From positions 19,774 through 83,773 of the forward strand of contig CAWEFA010000143.1 of the NCBI GenBank assembly GCA_963808135.1: DNA of 64,000 nt, written 5' to 3'. The notes below the pieces were generated by a model. The model was not told where the DNA came from. It did not search any database and was given only the letters and a program-made list of their open reading frames with translations. A program made the translations under genes and the position numbers. This DNA comes from CAWEFA01 sp963808135 (GTDB taxonomy: Bacteria > Bacteroidota > Bacteroidia > Bacteroidales > DTGW01). Below, in pieces: positions 45,576-55,549 of this stretch; within the stretch, counting starts at the first letter, position 1; every line of letters begins with the position of its first letter.

Positions 45576-45875
45576 ATGCAAACAGAAAATTTAATAGCCG
45601 TAAGTGAATTCTGTATCAACCACAACATTGAGATTTCATTTATCAGTTCATTACAACAAACCGGGCTGATAGAAATTTATACCATTAAAGAAACAGAATT
45701 TATTGATGCAGGCCAGCTTCAGCAATTAGAGAAATTTATTCGCTTATATTATGAGTTGGACATTAATCTGGAAGGTATTGAAACCATCACTCATTTGTTA
45801 CAGCGAATAAACTCTTTGCAGGATGAAATTGTTATGCTCAAAAACAAGCTTCGTTTTTATGAACCAAATGAATAA
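45576..45875 (+). CDS. cbpM: CbpM-like chaperone modulator
   Basis: 99 residues of the MerR-like HTH fold used by CbpM: NLIAVSEFCINHNIEISFISSLQQTGLIEI ... ETEFIDAGQLQQLEKFIRLYYELDINLEGIETI and a helical C-terminus LQRINSLQDEIVMLKNKL. CbpM binds the J domain of CbpA and blocks its action on DnaK. Placement right after cbpA supports the assignment. The last codons overlap an unrelated remnant at 45868. Confidence 0.85.
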   Translation: MQTENLIAVSEFCINHNIEISFISSLQQTGLIEIYTIKETEFIDAGQLQQLEKFIRLYYELDINLEGIETITHLLQRINSLQDEIVMLKNKLRFYEPNE

Positions 45876-46011
45876 CCGGGAAACACATGGACCAAGAAGA
45901 TCAGATGCGTTCACACTGCTTATTGCACAATTTAAAAGCCCGATAATTCTCATTCTCCTTTTTGTAACGTACTCGTCATTGTTTTTGCACTGGAAAAGCC
46001 TGTGGCCTTGA
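45868..46011 (+). pseudogene. Truncated P-type (MgtA-like) ATPase fragment
   Basis: 47 codons reading RRSDAFTLLIAQFKSPIILILLF, the distinctive first membrane segment of Mg2+/cation P-type ATPases, then a stop in place of the remaining 800 or so residues. The N-terminal cytoplasmic part is missing too. It begins in the final codons of cbpM in another frame, so a full ATPase gene was probably lost by deletion here. Confidence 0.65.
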
Positions 46012-46072
46012 CCATATTTAGCTGGATTAAACCCAAAGTTTAAAGTATGTTTAAATTTAAAGGGAAAGAATA

Positions 46073-46096
46073 AAGGCCTTCATTTTTGAAAGCCTT
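46073..46096. terminator. Hairpin between the ATPase remnant and tRNA-Pro
   Basis: AAGGC-C-TTCA and TGAA-A-GCCTT pair around a short T loop. It can end transcripts from either side: cbpAM from the left, tRNA-Pro from the right. Confidence 0.6.
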
Positions 46097-46108
46097 GTCT
46101 TTACTTAG

Positions 46109-46182
46109 TCGGGGTACCTGGACTCGAACCAGGGACCACCTGCTCCCAAAGCAGGTACGCTAGCCAACTGCGCTACACCCCG
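46109..46182 (-). tRNA. tRNA-Pro (anticodon TGG)
   Basis: Read on the minus strand, the acceptor stem CGGGGTG pairs with TACCCCG. The anticodon arm CCTGC-TTTGGGA-GCAGG gives the anticodon TGG. The T arm CCTGG-TTCGAGT-CCAGG is canonical. The discriminator is A, and CCA is not encoded. Confidence 0.95.
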
Positions 46183-46458
46183 AACATTATTTATTTATAT
46201 AGTTCCAATAAATCTCCAGAAGTATTTTCAATGCTGGTTAAAAGCCATCGTAAAACTCTTTGTATGGAAACTCTGAAACAGAACCCATTCAAAACATTTA
46301 TAAACTCACAAAATCGGGCGCAAGTTAAAAAAATTGTCAATTCTGACAAAGTAAATAGATTAAAATATAAAAAACCTTTTGTACAGAAGTCTGTAGTTAG
46401 TTGAAAAAACCAAACTACAACTTTAATGATGACGTATCTTCAATCAGACACCTGGCGC

Positions 46459-47913
46459 TTAATCCACATTGTTGTTCAGGTAAGGGTTTTCAGGTTTTAA
46501 AACAATTTTTTTCTCTTCGTCATCTGCAAGCGTAAACCTTGAAACCTCATCGTTTTTTTGCGTTTTAATGTCATCAAAATTTATTTTTTTTCTCACGTAT
46601 GCAGGTTGGTTTTCGAGATCCTCGATTAAGTTTATATTTTCAAAATTCGCTGAAATTTCCGATTGATTGGGCTGGTATTTTTTTAATTCGTTCAATCTTT
46701 CAGCCGATTTTGACTTGCTTACTTTCGCTTTAATGCTTCCGGGTATAATGTTGTTATCGGCTAATGAAGCATTGGAGAATGAAGCAAAATTTAAATTAAG
46801 CGATTGCTGGAGGATTGTATCGGATTTTTGCTTAGTCTTAACTTCAAACAAATTTTCCTGAATCGTTGTCCTGGCTGTTGATTCTTCGGGCAACGGAATG
46901 TTCACAATTTGACGTTTCCGCGAGTAAAGCTCCGGAATGGAATTTGATTCAAAGCCGGTTGCAATAATGGTTATGCTGATTTTACTTCCAAGATTCTGAT
47001 CGTGGCTTGTTCCCCAAATCATTAAGGTATCTTTTGCAACGGCATTGTTTAAAAAGTCAGTAATAACGCCGATTTCATCCATGGAAACTTCATCAGCGCC
47101 TGATGTAATATTGAGAAGGATGTTTTTAGCCCCGCGAATATCATTGCTGTTAAGCAACGGAGAACTGATTGCCTGTTGAATTGCTTCGAGCGCACGGTTT
47201 TCACCTTCGGCAACAGCCGAACCCATTATGGCAACCCCGCTGTTTGACATTACCGTTTGAACATCGGCAAAATCGACATTAATATAGCCATGTACGGTAA
47301 TAATTTCCGCAATGCCTTTTGCCGCCCTGGCAAGAATATTATCGGCTTTTGAAAAGGCTTCAGAAAGCTTTAAATCGCCGTGCATTTCACGTAGTTTTTC
47401 GTTATGGATAACAAGGAGGGAATCAACATAATTCCTGATTTCGTTAATGCCTTCAATTGCCTGGTTTATACGCTGCTGCCCTTCGAAACGAAATGGAACT
47501 GTAACAATTGCAACAGTGAGTATATCCATTTCTTTAGCGGCTTTGGCAATTACAGGGGCAGCGCCTGTGCCTGTTCCTCCACCCATCCCGGCTGTTATAA
47601 ATACCATTTTTGTATTTATTGCCATTAATTCGATAATGTCCTGGAGGTTTTCGATAGCAGCCTGCTTGCCTACATCGGGTTTGTTTCCTGCGCCACGGCC
47701 TTCGGTAAGTGAGCTGCCAAGCTGAATTTTTATCGGAACAGGACTGTTTGCCAACGCCTGAGCATCGGTATTACAAACTACAAAGTCAACATCTTTTATT
47801 CCCGAACGGTACATATAGTTGACAGCATTGCTTCCTCCGCCGCCAACACCGATTACTTTAATGATTGATGATTTGTTTTTCTGCAAATCGAAGTTTATTA
47901 AATCTTCAGCCAT
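46459..47913 (-). CDS. ftsZ: Cell division protein FtsZ
   Basis: 484 residues. Tubulin-like GTPase that forms the division ring. Seen: the N-terminal VIGVGGGGSNAVNYMYRSGI, the GTP-binding signature ITAGMGGGTGTGAAP, T7-loop NVDFADVQTVMSN, and a long variable linker from about residue 330 ending in a short tail (ENPYLNNNVD). The length fits Bacteroidota FtsZ, which carries a longer linker than E. coli. Last gene of the dcw run and 12 bp after ftsA. Confidence 0.97.
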   Translation of the reverse strand: MAEDLINFDLQKNKSSIIKVIGVGGGGSNAVNYMYRSGIKDVDFVVCNTDAQALANSPVPIKIQLGSSLTEGRGAGNKPDVGKQAAIENLQDIIELMAINTKMVFITAGMGGGTGTGAAPVIAKAAKEMDILTVAIVTVPFRFEGQQRINQAIEGINEIRNYVDSLLVIHNEKLREMHGDLKLSEAFSKADNILARAAKGIAEIITVHGYINVDFADVQTVMSNSGVAIMGSAVAEGENRALEAIQQAISSPLLNSNDIRGAKNILLNITSGADEVSMDEIGVITDFLNNAVAKDTLMIWGTSHDQNLGSKISITIIATGFESNSIPELYSRKRQIVNIPLPEESTARTTIQENLFEVKTKQKSDTILQQSLNLNFASFSNASLADNNIIPGSIKAKVSKSKSAERLNELKKYQPNQSEISANFENINLIEDLENQPAYVRKKINFDDIKTQKNDEVSRFTLADDEEKKIVLKPENPYLNNNVD

Positions 47914-47925
47914 AATTATTGAATT

Positions 47926-49275
47926 TTACATTTTTGAATCATTTTCTTCGAACAATTCACTGAAAGTTTTTTTAAATGAATTGAAAATATTTGTTTTTGA
48001 TTTTTGACCGGCGTTTGTTTCAACAGGCTCCTGACCAGCTTCATCATTTATTTCAAATACCATTTCCTCAATGGCATTTTGTTTGACTTGCCCGGTAGCT
48101 TCAATATCGCCGTGTTCACGGATATATTTAAAACCTTTGAGGATTAAGCCTATTGCGGTTGAATACATCGGATGGTTTATCTCTTGCGGCACATTTGCTG
48201 CAAGATGTTCGCTGGGATATCCCAGGCGGACATCCATGCAGGTTTTGAATTTCACAAGCTGGGGCAAATTACGGAGCATGGCGCCGCCGCCGGTGATAAC
48301 CATGCCGGCGCTTAATTTATCCATATAACCTGAATTTTCGATTTCGAAAGTTATTGCTTCAAGTATTTCTTCCATACGTGACTGCACAATATACGCCAGG
48401 CTTTTAAACGATATTTCTTTTGGGTCGCGTCCGGCAATACCGGCAATAGAAACAACTTTATCGTCCTCGGCCATTTCGCCCAGCGCTGAGCCGAACTGGA
48501 TTTTAACCAGCTCGGCCTGACGCTGGAGAATAGCGCAACCCTCCTTTATGTCTTTTGTAATTACGTTACCGCCGAAAGGTATAACAGCCGTGTGGCGGAT
48601 TATATCGTCGTAGTAAACGGCAATATCTGTGGTGCCGCCGCCTATATCTACCAGCACAACGCCAGCTTCTTTTTCATCGTCGGTTAGAACAGCTTCGGAC
48701 GATGCAAGGGGCTCAAGCATTAAACATTTAACTTTTAAACCGGCGCGGTTAACACACTTTTCAATATTTTTTGCAGAAGCTATTTGTGCAATTACAATGT
48801 GAAAATTGGCCTCGAGCCTTTTTCCCGACATGCCAACCGGGTTTTTCACACCTGTTTCGTTATCAACAATGTAATTCTGCGGGATAACATGGATTATTTC
48901 CTCGCCAACTTCAGTCGGGATTTTGAGCATATCGAGTTCCAGCTTCTTTATATCGTCTTTTGTTATTTCGTCTTCATAGCTGTCACGGTTTATGTAGCCG
49001 CGGTTTTTGATACTCCTGATGTGCTGGCCGGCTATGCCAACAAATACCTCGTGTAACTTCTCACCGGCTTTCAATTCGGCTTCTTCCACTGTCCTTGAAA
49101 TAGCCGCAACGGTTTCTTCGATGTTTTGCACAACGCCCCGTTTAACGCCTTTTGATTCCGTTTTGGCCATCGACAAAATTTCGAGCCTGCCTGTTTCATT
49201 CATTTTGCCAATTATGGTTACAATCTTTGTTGTACCAATGTCTATGGCGCCTACGATTTGATCTTTTTTTATCAT
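47926..49275 (-). CDS. ftsA: Cell division protein FtsA
   Basis: 449 residues. Actin-like membrane tether of FtsZ. The ATPase phosphate-1 motif VGAIDIGTTKIVTIIG opens the protein, and VVLVDIGGGTTDIAVY is phosphate-2; the SHS2-type 1C domain (HEVFVGIAGQHIRSIKNRGYI) lies between. The C-terminal end (NIFNSFKKTFSELFEEND) fits the amphipathic membrane-targeting helix. Lies 4 bp after ftsQ and 12 bp before ftsZ. Confidence 0.97.
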   Translation of the reverse strand: MIKKDQIVGAIDIGTTKIVTIIGKMNETGRLEILSMAKTESKGVKRGVVQNIEETVAAISRTVEEAELKAGEKLHEVFVGIAGQHIRSIKNRGYINRDSYEDEITKDDIKKLELDMLKIPTEVGEEIIHVIPQNYIVDNETGVKNPVGMSGKRLEANFHIVIAQIASAKNIEKCVNRAGLKVKCLMLEPLASSEAVLTDDEKEAGVVLVDIGGGTTDIAVYYDDIIRHTAVIPFGGNVITKDIKEGCAILQRQAELVKIQFGSALGEMAEDDKVVSIAGIAGRDPKEISFKSLAYIVQSRMEEILEAITFEIENSGYMDKLSAGMVITGGGAMLRNLPQLVKFKTCMDVRLGYPSEHLAANVPQEINHPMYSTAIGLILKGFKYIREHGDIEATGQVKQNAIEEMVFEINDEAGQEPVETNAGQKSKTNIFNSFKKTFSELFEENDSKM

Positions 49276-49279
49276 TGTT

Positions 49280-50067
49280 TTAAAGTTTTGTGCAAATTAC
49301 CTGGTCTTTGAATTTTAAGTTAATGGATTTATATAAGTTCCAGCCAATTTTATTGAAAACGCGATACATGGCTTTTAGTTTTCTGAATTTTATATCTATA
49401 TCTTCCGCTTTGCCAAATATTATGGTATGTGAACCAATCCTGGGAATAAGTTCCATGTCGCCGCTTTTGTTCACATAACCTGGACAATCTGGGAACGCCA
49501 GAATTCATCATTATCAATATAAACGGCAATATGGTACAAATCATAAATTATGCTGGGCATTAGAATGCTGTCGTGATTTGATGGAAAAATATTTTTTGTT
49601 GTTTGTATATCGAAAGGCTCGGTAATATTACCATTTGCAATTAACGTGAAAGATGCATATTGCTTCTGTAACATTATTAATTTGCCGGTTTTATCAATAT
49701 AATAGTTTTGAAGCTTCTTATTAATAACATGCAAAACCGGTTTCCTCTGTTCAACATTAATGTTAAGCGCGCCGTTTATTGTTGTATATGCCTGTGTGCA
49801 GCTTACCAGTGGGCTTTGGTTGATAATTGTTTCGGTAAGCAAGGTGTTCACACTGTCAACAGGTTTCCCGATGATTGATATTTTATATTTTTCAAGAATT
49901 TTGGAAATGTCATTTTTATTAAGAAGTTTGTTCGTTTCTTCGTCCGAGATAGTGATGTTTACTTTATTGCAGATGGCTTTTTCCCGGCTTTCGATTACGA
50001 AGCCAAGCGATACAACAAGGTAAGCTATAAGCAGTACCCAGATTAATATTTGTTTAAGTTGTTTCAT
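49280..50067 (-). CDS. ftsQ: Cell division protein FtsQ/DivIB (frame broken once)
   Basis: About 262 residues when rejoined. N-terminal membrane helix (7-27), then a degenerate POTRA-like region (VNITISDEETNKLLNKNDISKIL) and a beta domain. At about 49475 the frame ends early (IVQVM stop); adding one T gives QVYVNKSGDMELIPRIGSHTIIFG, which continues to the stop at 49280 with normal FtsQ character (KFRKLKAMYRVF). FtsQ is essential in most species, so a sequencing deletion is the likeliest cause. Confidence 0.85.
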
Positions 50068-50070
50068 TTT

Positions 50071-51456
50071 TTACTTAACCAATTTAGAAAATAGTTCTTT
50101 TATAGGTTCTACAAACCTGTCAATATCGCCGGCGCCCATAGTTAAAAGCACTTCCGGCTTACGATTTTTTAGAATATCCATCAATTCATTTGATTTGCAC
50201 ATTGTTTTACCCGGAACAGTAATATTTCTAAAAATCATATCGGAAGTAACACCTTCGATAGGATCTTCGCGGGCCGGGTAAATATCGAGGAGAATGACTT
50301 CATCGAGAAGATTGAGGCTATTAACAAAGCCCTGGGCAAAGTCGCGCGTACGCGTAAACAAATGCGGCTGAAAAATTCCGGTTATCTTCTTATCAGGATA
50401 TATATTTTTTACAGTTGTAATGCAAGCCTTTAGTTCTTCGGGATGGTGTGCATAATCATCTATATAAACAAAATTGGGCGATTTGATATGATATTCGAAG
50501 CGTCTTTTAACCCCGGCAAAACTTGCCAAAGCATTTCTTATTTCATCTTGGCTGACGCCTAAAATTGAAGCTGCAGCAATAGCGGCAACTGAATTTTCGA
50601 GGTTCATGTTGCCGGGAATTCCCAATTTTAAATTGCTGATAACGCCGGTGGGAGTGTGGATGTCATAAGTTGGGCAGCCTTCAGAATTTTTAATATTCAT
50701 CGGATAGAAATCGGCCTCTTCACTGAACGAATATGTATAAACGCGCATGTCATCTGATTTTTCTACAGAAACAGGTATGCCTTTTTTATAAATCAAGATG
50801 CCGTTTTTACTGATTTGCCTTATAAATTGATTGAATGATTTGATTACCTCTTCGTGAGTGCCATAAATATCGAGATGATCTGCATCTACTGATGTAACAA
50901 TCTCCAGGTAAGGAAATAACTTTAAAAACGAGCGGTCGTATTCATCAGCTTCGGCCACTACCACGTTGCTCGATGGCGTAAGCAAAAGATTGGTGTTGTA
51001 ATTTTTTGAAATTCCACCAAGAAATGCGTTGCAACCTAATGAAGATTGTTTTAGCAAATGGGCTATCATTGTTGAGATAGTTGTTTTCCCGTGTGTTCCG
51101 GCTACTGCAATTCCTTTACAATTGGAAAATATCAATCCTAATACTTCAGCCCTCTTCATTACATTGTATTTGCGTTCCCTGAAATAATTAAATTCATAAT
51201 GATAGTTTGGAACAGCAGGAGTATAAATGATAAGCGAATTATCTTTTTGCGAAAAAATCGGTTTGGGAACTAATAGCAAATTATCGTCAAAATGAATATC
51301 AATGCCTTCAGTTATTAGCTGGTCGGTTAATGGAGAAGGCGTTTTATCATAACCTGCCACTAATTTGCCCATTGTTTTAAAATAACGCGCAAGGGCGCTC
51401 ATGCCTATTCCGCCTATTCCAACCAGGTAAACATTATTTATTTTGTCGAAATCCAT
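50071..51456 (-). CDS. murC: UDP-N-acetylmuramate--L-alanine ligase MurC
   Basis: 461 residues. Adds L-alanine to UDP-MurNAc using ATP in the cytoplasm. Features: VGIGGIGMSALARYF for the nucleotide-sugar domain, ATP loop VAGTHGKTTISTMIAHLL, EADEYDRSF, DADHLDIYG and the C-terminal FQPHLFTRTRDFA. Starts 25 bp after the murG stop codon and ends 3 bp before ftsQ. Intact frame. Confidence 0.97.
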   Translation of the reverse strand: MDFDKINNVYLVGIGGIGMSALARYFKTMGKLVAGYDKTPSPLTDQLITEGIDIHFDDNLLLVPKPIFSQKDNSLIIYTPAVPNYHYEFNYFRERKYNVMKRAEVLGLIFSNCKGIAVAGTHGKTTISTMIAHLLKQSSLGCNAFLGGISKNYNTNLLLTPSSNVVVAEADEYDRSFLKLFPYLEIVTSVDADHLDIYGTHEEVIKSFNQFIRQISKNGILIYKKGIPVSVEKSDDMRVYTYSFSEEADFYPMNIKNSEGCPTYDIHTPTGVISNLKLGIPGNMNLENSVAAIAAASILGVSQDEIRNALASFAGVKRRFEYHIKSPNFVYIDDYAHHPEELKACITTVKNIYPDKKITGIFQPHLFTRTRDFAQGFVNSLNLLDEVILLDIYPAREDPIEGVTSDMIFRNITVPGKTMCKSNELMDILKNRKPEVLLTMGAGDIDRFVEPIKELFSKLVK

Positions 51457-51480
51457 AAAATTCTTGTTTTTATTTTTCGT

Positions 51481-52663
51481 TCAATTGTTTTCTTGTTTTG
51501 TTCCTCTAATTATTCCCAGCACTTCTTTTGCAATATTATTTGCTGAATTATACAATGCAAACTTCGAGATATTTGAAGCAAGGCTATTTCTGAGCCTGGT
51601 ATCGCCAACAAGCTCAAAAACTTTTGTAAACAACCTGTCTTGCGCTTTTGAATCGGGTATTACAATGGCGGCGTTTTGACGTTCCAATGCCTGCGCGTTT
51701 TTTGTCTGGTGATCTTCTGCAACATTTGGCGAAGGCACAAGAATAGTCGGCTTCCCGACAATACAAAGTTCCGATATGCTGCTGGCGCCTGCCCTCGATA
51801 TAACAATGTCGGCTGCTGCATAGGCCAAATCCATTTGTGTTATGAAAGCATGCAGCTTTACATTGTTTATCCTCGATTTCTCCAATTGTTTTTTTGCTTC
51901 TTCAAAATAATATTCGCCCGATTGCCAAATTAACTGAATATTGTTTATGCCGATTTTTACCAATGAGGCAGAAACACTCAGGTTAATAGTCCTTGCACCG
52001 AGACTTCCGCCAATTACAAGAATTACAATTTTATTCTTTTCGAGGCCGAAATATTCTAAAGCCTCATCCCTTTTATTTTCGACGTTTTCAAAACCCTGCC
52101 GTACCGGGTTTCCAACCAGAATGAGCTTTTCAGAAGGGAAATATTTATCCATTCCTTCATAAGCGACAAATATTTTAGTTGCTTTTTTAGCTAAAAATTT
52201 ATTGGTAATACCGGCATACGAGTTTTGTTCCTGGATAACTACCGGGATGCCTTTATGGGAAGCTGCCCAAAGTGTCGGGACCGCTGGCATATCCACCAAC
52301 GCCAATTACAATGTGAGGTTTGAAGTTTTTTATGATTTTATTGGCCTTTTGTAAACTCTGAATGAGCTTTACAATAACTCCAAAATTTTTAAAAATATTT
52401 TTACGGTTGAAACCTGCAACCGGCAATCCCATTATTTTATGACCGGCAGCAGGAACGCGTTCCATTTCCATGCGGTTCTCGGCGCCTATAAAAAGTATTT
52501 CAATATCAGGATCGATTTCCTTAAGTGCATTGGCGATAGAAATTGCCGGAAAGATATGTCCTCCTGTTCCACCTCCACTGATAATTACGCGGAATGTTTT
52601 TTTCTGCTGACCGCTACCAGATGAAAGGGAAGTATGATTTATTATATTTTGGTCTTTGTTCAT
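51481..52663 (-). CDS. murG: MurG glycosyltransferase (frame broken once)
   Basis: About 394 residues when rejoined, slightly long because of an N-terminal extension (MNKDQNIINHTSLSSGSGQQ). Transfers GlcNAc to lipid I to form lipid II on the inner face of the membrane. ISGGGTGGHIFPA at the start, VVIQEQNSYAGITNKFLA, and the donor site VISRAGASSISELCIVGKPTILVPSP are all present. The frame changes at 52277-52279; dropping one G of the plus-strand GGG restores GYASGPTLWAASHK. An error in an essential gene is the likeliest reading. Confidence 0.9.
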
Positions 52664-52723
52664 TTACTTATTAGTTGTTTTTTTCATTCATTTTGTTATT
52701 GATGGTTTCTTGCTTTCTTTAAA

Positions 52724-52754
52724 AACCTGCCGGTTTTTTAAACCCCGGCAGGTT
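52724..52754 (-). terminator. Hairpin between ftsW and murG
   Basis: AACCTGCCGG pairs with CCGGCAGGTT around an 11-nt AT-rich loop. It lies in the 195-bp gap within the dcw run, the widest gap of the run, so it may partly separate the upper and lower halves of the operon. Confidence 0.6.
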
Positions 52755-52858
52755 CATCTAAACCAACTTATTTACTGTAACCATTGTCAATACTATTAAC
52801 CATTAAAAACATTAATGAGAATGAAGAATACAAAATTTATTAACCAACTAAAAACTAA

Positions 52859-54127
52859 CTAACTAACTATTTCTTTAATTTTAAAAAATTCATTTTTGTT
52901 GTTGCCCGATTCCGGTTTTAGTTTACTGTTTTCATCGGCTTTAGCTTCATCTTTTAAATTGGGTTGCAAAGGAGTAACAACTTCTTCTTTATTTATTCCC
53001 CTGCTTACGCTTAATATAATGCCAAGTGCAGCGCTTGAAAATAATATAGATGAACCGCCCATACTTACTAAAGGCAGCGTTTGGCCTGTAACCGGTAAAA
53101 GGTTTACTGCTACCGACATATTTATCATTGCCTGGAATACCATGCTTATTGCCAAACCTATAGAAAGAAATGCGGGGAATGTACGGGTCGCTTTTCTCAC
53201 GATTACACCTGCCCGATAAAGCAAATAGAGATAAAGAAATAAAACTATGATTCCGCCGATTAAGCCATATTCTTCAACTATTATTGAATAAATAAAATCG
53301 GAATAAGGATGTGGCAAAAAATTTCGTTGAATGCTGTTTCCGGGGCCTTTGCCCAAAATACCTCCGGTTGCAACTGCTATTTTGGCCTGCTCAACCTGGA
53401 AATTTTCTTTTTCGCTATCATTTTTTTCTTTAGAAAAAAAGCTTTCAACGCGGTGCTTCCATGTTTCAACCCTGTAACCGAAACCGGTTTTTGTCATTGG
53501 GGCCAGCCAAACGAATATAAAAATCAGCGAGGCTGCCGCAAAACCCAGAAGCATAATATGTAAAAATGAAATGCGGCCTATAAACATAAGTATTATGCTA
53601 ACTGTAAAAATTATCAAAGAAGTTGAAAGGTTTGCAGGCAATATTAAAATGCAAACTATGCAAACAGGTATAATAATTGGTAAAAAAGCTTTATCGAAAT
53701 TTTTAATCTCATCCTGCCTTAACGATAGTATTCGTGCTATATACATTATTAAGGCAAGTTTTGCGAAGTCCGATGTTTGGACGGTTATTCCAATGCCCGG
53801 AAGCGTTAGCCATCGTGGGGCGCTATGAATACTCGTACCCAAGATAAGTGTAAGGGCTAAAAGCGGAATTGCTATGATAAGGAAAACCTGTGCCAATCGT
53901 GAAAAATATTTATACGGAATAAGATGTATAATATAAATGGCAATAATCCCAACCAGCATATATGTAACGTGTTTTAGAATATAATAAGTTGTATTGCCGC
54001 CCTGGTATTTATATGCGAGGGTGCCGGTTGAGCTGTAAACGGCAAGTACGGAAATTAATGTCAGGCAAAAAATTACGCCCCAGATTACGCCATCGCCTTT
54101 AAAATATTTTTTTAAAAATTGAACCAT
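52859..54127 (-). CDS. ftsW: FtsW septal peptidoglycan polymerase
   Basis: 422 residues of the SEDS family with about ten membrane helices. It polymerises lipid II at the septum together with FtsI. Seen: GDGVIWGVIFCLTLISVLAVYSSTG, LILGTSIHSAPRWLTLPGIG, GKGPGNSIQRNFLPHPYSDFIYSIIVEEYGLIG (the family loop with the catalytic Asp), and LLPVTGQTLPLVSMGGSSILFSSAALG. A charged C-terminal tail is typical of Bacteroidota. Lies between murD and murG. Confidence 0.95.
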   Translation of the reverse strand: MVQFLKKYFKGDGVIWGVIFCLTLISVLAVYSSTGTLAYKYQGGNTTYYILKHVTYMLVGIIAIYIIHLIPYKYFSRLAQVFLIIAIPLLALTLILGTSIHSAPRWLTLPGIGITVQTSDFAKLALIMYIARILSLRQDEIKNFDKAFLPIIIPVCIVCILILPANLSTSLIIFTVSIILMFIGRISFLHIMLLGFAAASLIFIFVWLAPMTKTGFGYRVETWKHRVESFFSKEKNDSEKENFQVEQAKIAVATGGILGKGPGNSIQRNFLPHPYSDFIYSIIVEEYGLIGGIIVLFLYLYLLYRAGVIVRKATRTFPAFLSIGLAISMVFQAMINMSVAVNLLPVTGQTLPLVSMGGSSILFSSAALGIILSVSRGINKEEVVTPLQPNLKDEAKADENSKLKPESGNNKNEFFKIKEIVS

Positions 54128-54133
54128 TTGTAT

Positions 54134-54166
54134 TCAATAATCAATAATCAATAATCAATAATCAAT
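54134..54166. repeat. Heptanucleotide repeat (TCAATAA, 4.7 copies)
   Basis: Fills almost all of the gap between murD and ftsW. The unit differs from the other heptads of the window, but the 7-bp period is the same. Confidence 0.85.
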
Positions 54167-54169
54167 TTT

Positions 54170-55514
54170 TCAAAGTTCCCTTACATATTTTTTAAATTGC
54201 CTTCCCCGGTCTTCATAATTGTCAAAAAAATCGAAGCTTGCACATGCAGGCGAAAGCAATACTACATCACCTTCTTTTGCCAGGTTATATGCGGCTTTTA
54301 CTGCTTCCTGCATTGATTTTGTATCCACTAACACATCAACTGTATTATTAAATGCATTATGAATTTTCGAATTGTCTTTTCCCAAGCATACAATTGCTGC
54401 AACTTTCTTTTTCACCAGGTCGTGTAGGGCCGAATAGTCGTTTCCCTTGTCAATTCCTCCCGCAATCCAAACGACTTTTGAATTCATACATTCAAGGGCA
54501 TACCATACCGAATTGACATTGGTTGCTTTGGAATCGTTAATAAATTCGATTCCATTCACTTTTACTACCGGCTCAAGGCGATGTTCAACACCGGTAAAAT
54601 CCATCAGCGATTCCCGGATAATTTCCTTTCGTATTTTTAATACACTGCCGGTAATGCCTGCCGCCATTGAATTATATGTATTATGCCTTCCTTTCAAAGC
54701 AAGCTCGTTTACCGACATTGAAAAATCGACATCATCAAATTCAATATAAATATGATTATTACGGACATAAGCTCCCTGAATTTTTTCATCGTTTAAGGTA
54801 ATGGGCAATTGTTTGGCCCGGGTAATAATTTTTTCTAATTCCCTTATCGTTAGGTCATCGTCGGAACAATAGATAAAGAAATCTTCTTCGGTTAAATTTT
54901 GGGTTATCCGGAATTTCGAGTCGATATATTTTTGAATGTCGTAATCATACCTGTCAAGGTGGTCGGGCGAAATGTTGAGCAATATAGCAATGTCGGCTTT
55001 GAATTCGTACATATCATCGAGCTGAAAATTGCTCAGTTCCAAAACATAATATTCGAAATTTTCGGTGGCAACCTGGATTGCAAAGCTTCTTCCAATATTG
55101 CCGGCAATCCCAACGTTCATTCCCGCTTTTTTCATCATGTGATAAATAAGCGAAGTAGTGGTTGTTTTACCATTGCTTCCGGTAATACATATTTTGTAGG
55201 CGTTGGTATAACGACCGGCAAATTCAATTTCGGAAATTACAGAATATCCCGGTATCGCGGACTTTCTGCATAATATCTGTTTTTTCAGGTATACCGGGGC
55301 TTTTAATAATTTCATCGGCATTTAAAATTAATTCAGGTGTGTGCCGGCCTTCTTCGTAAGCAATTTCATTGTTTTGAAGAATTGTTTTATAATTATCTTT
55401 TATTTTACCGGAGTCGGAAACAAATACGTCAAAGCCTTTCATATGCGCCAGGACAGCTGCGCCTGTGCCGCTTTCTCCCGATCCTAATATGACTATTCGT
55501 TTCATACGTTTCAA
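54170..55514 (-). CDS. murD: MurD ligase (frame broken once)
   Basis: About 447 residues when rejoined. Adds D-glutamate to UDP-MurNAc-L-Ala. The N-terminal part (IVILGSGESGTGAAVLAHMKG) and the ATP loop ITGSNGKTTTTSLIYHM are in different frames; the break near 55245 joins DTGI to VISEIEFAGRYTNAYK when one base is dropped. Other family marks: NISPDHLDRY, VEHRLEPV and NDSKATNVNSVWYALE. The neighbours mraY and ftsW are as expected. Confidence 0.9.
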
Positions 55515-55549
55515 AATTTATTAATTTAATACCCAGTTGTACAGGGCTT

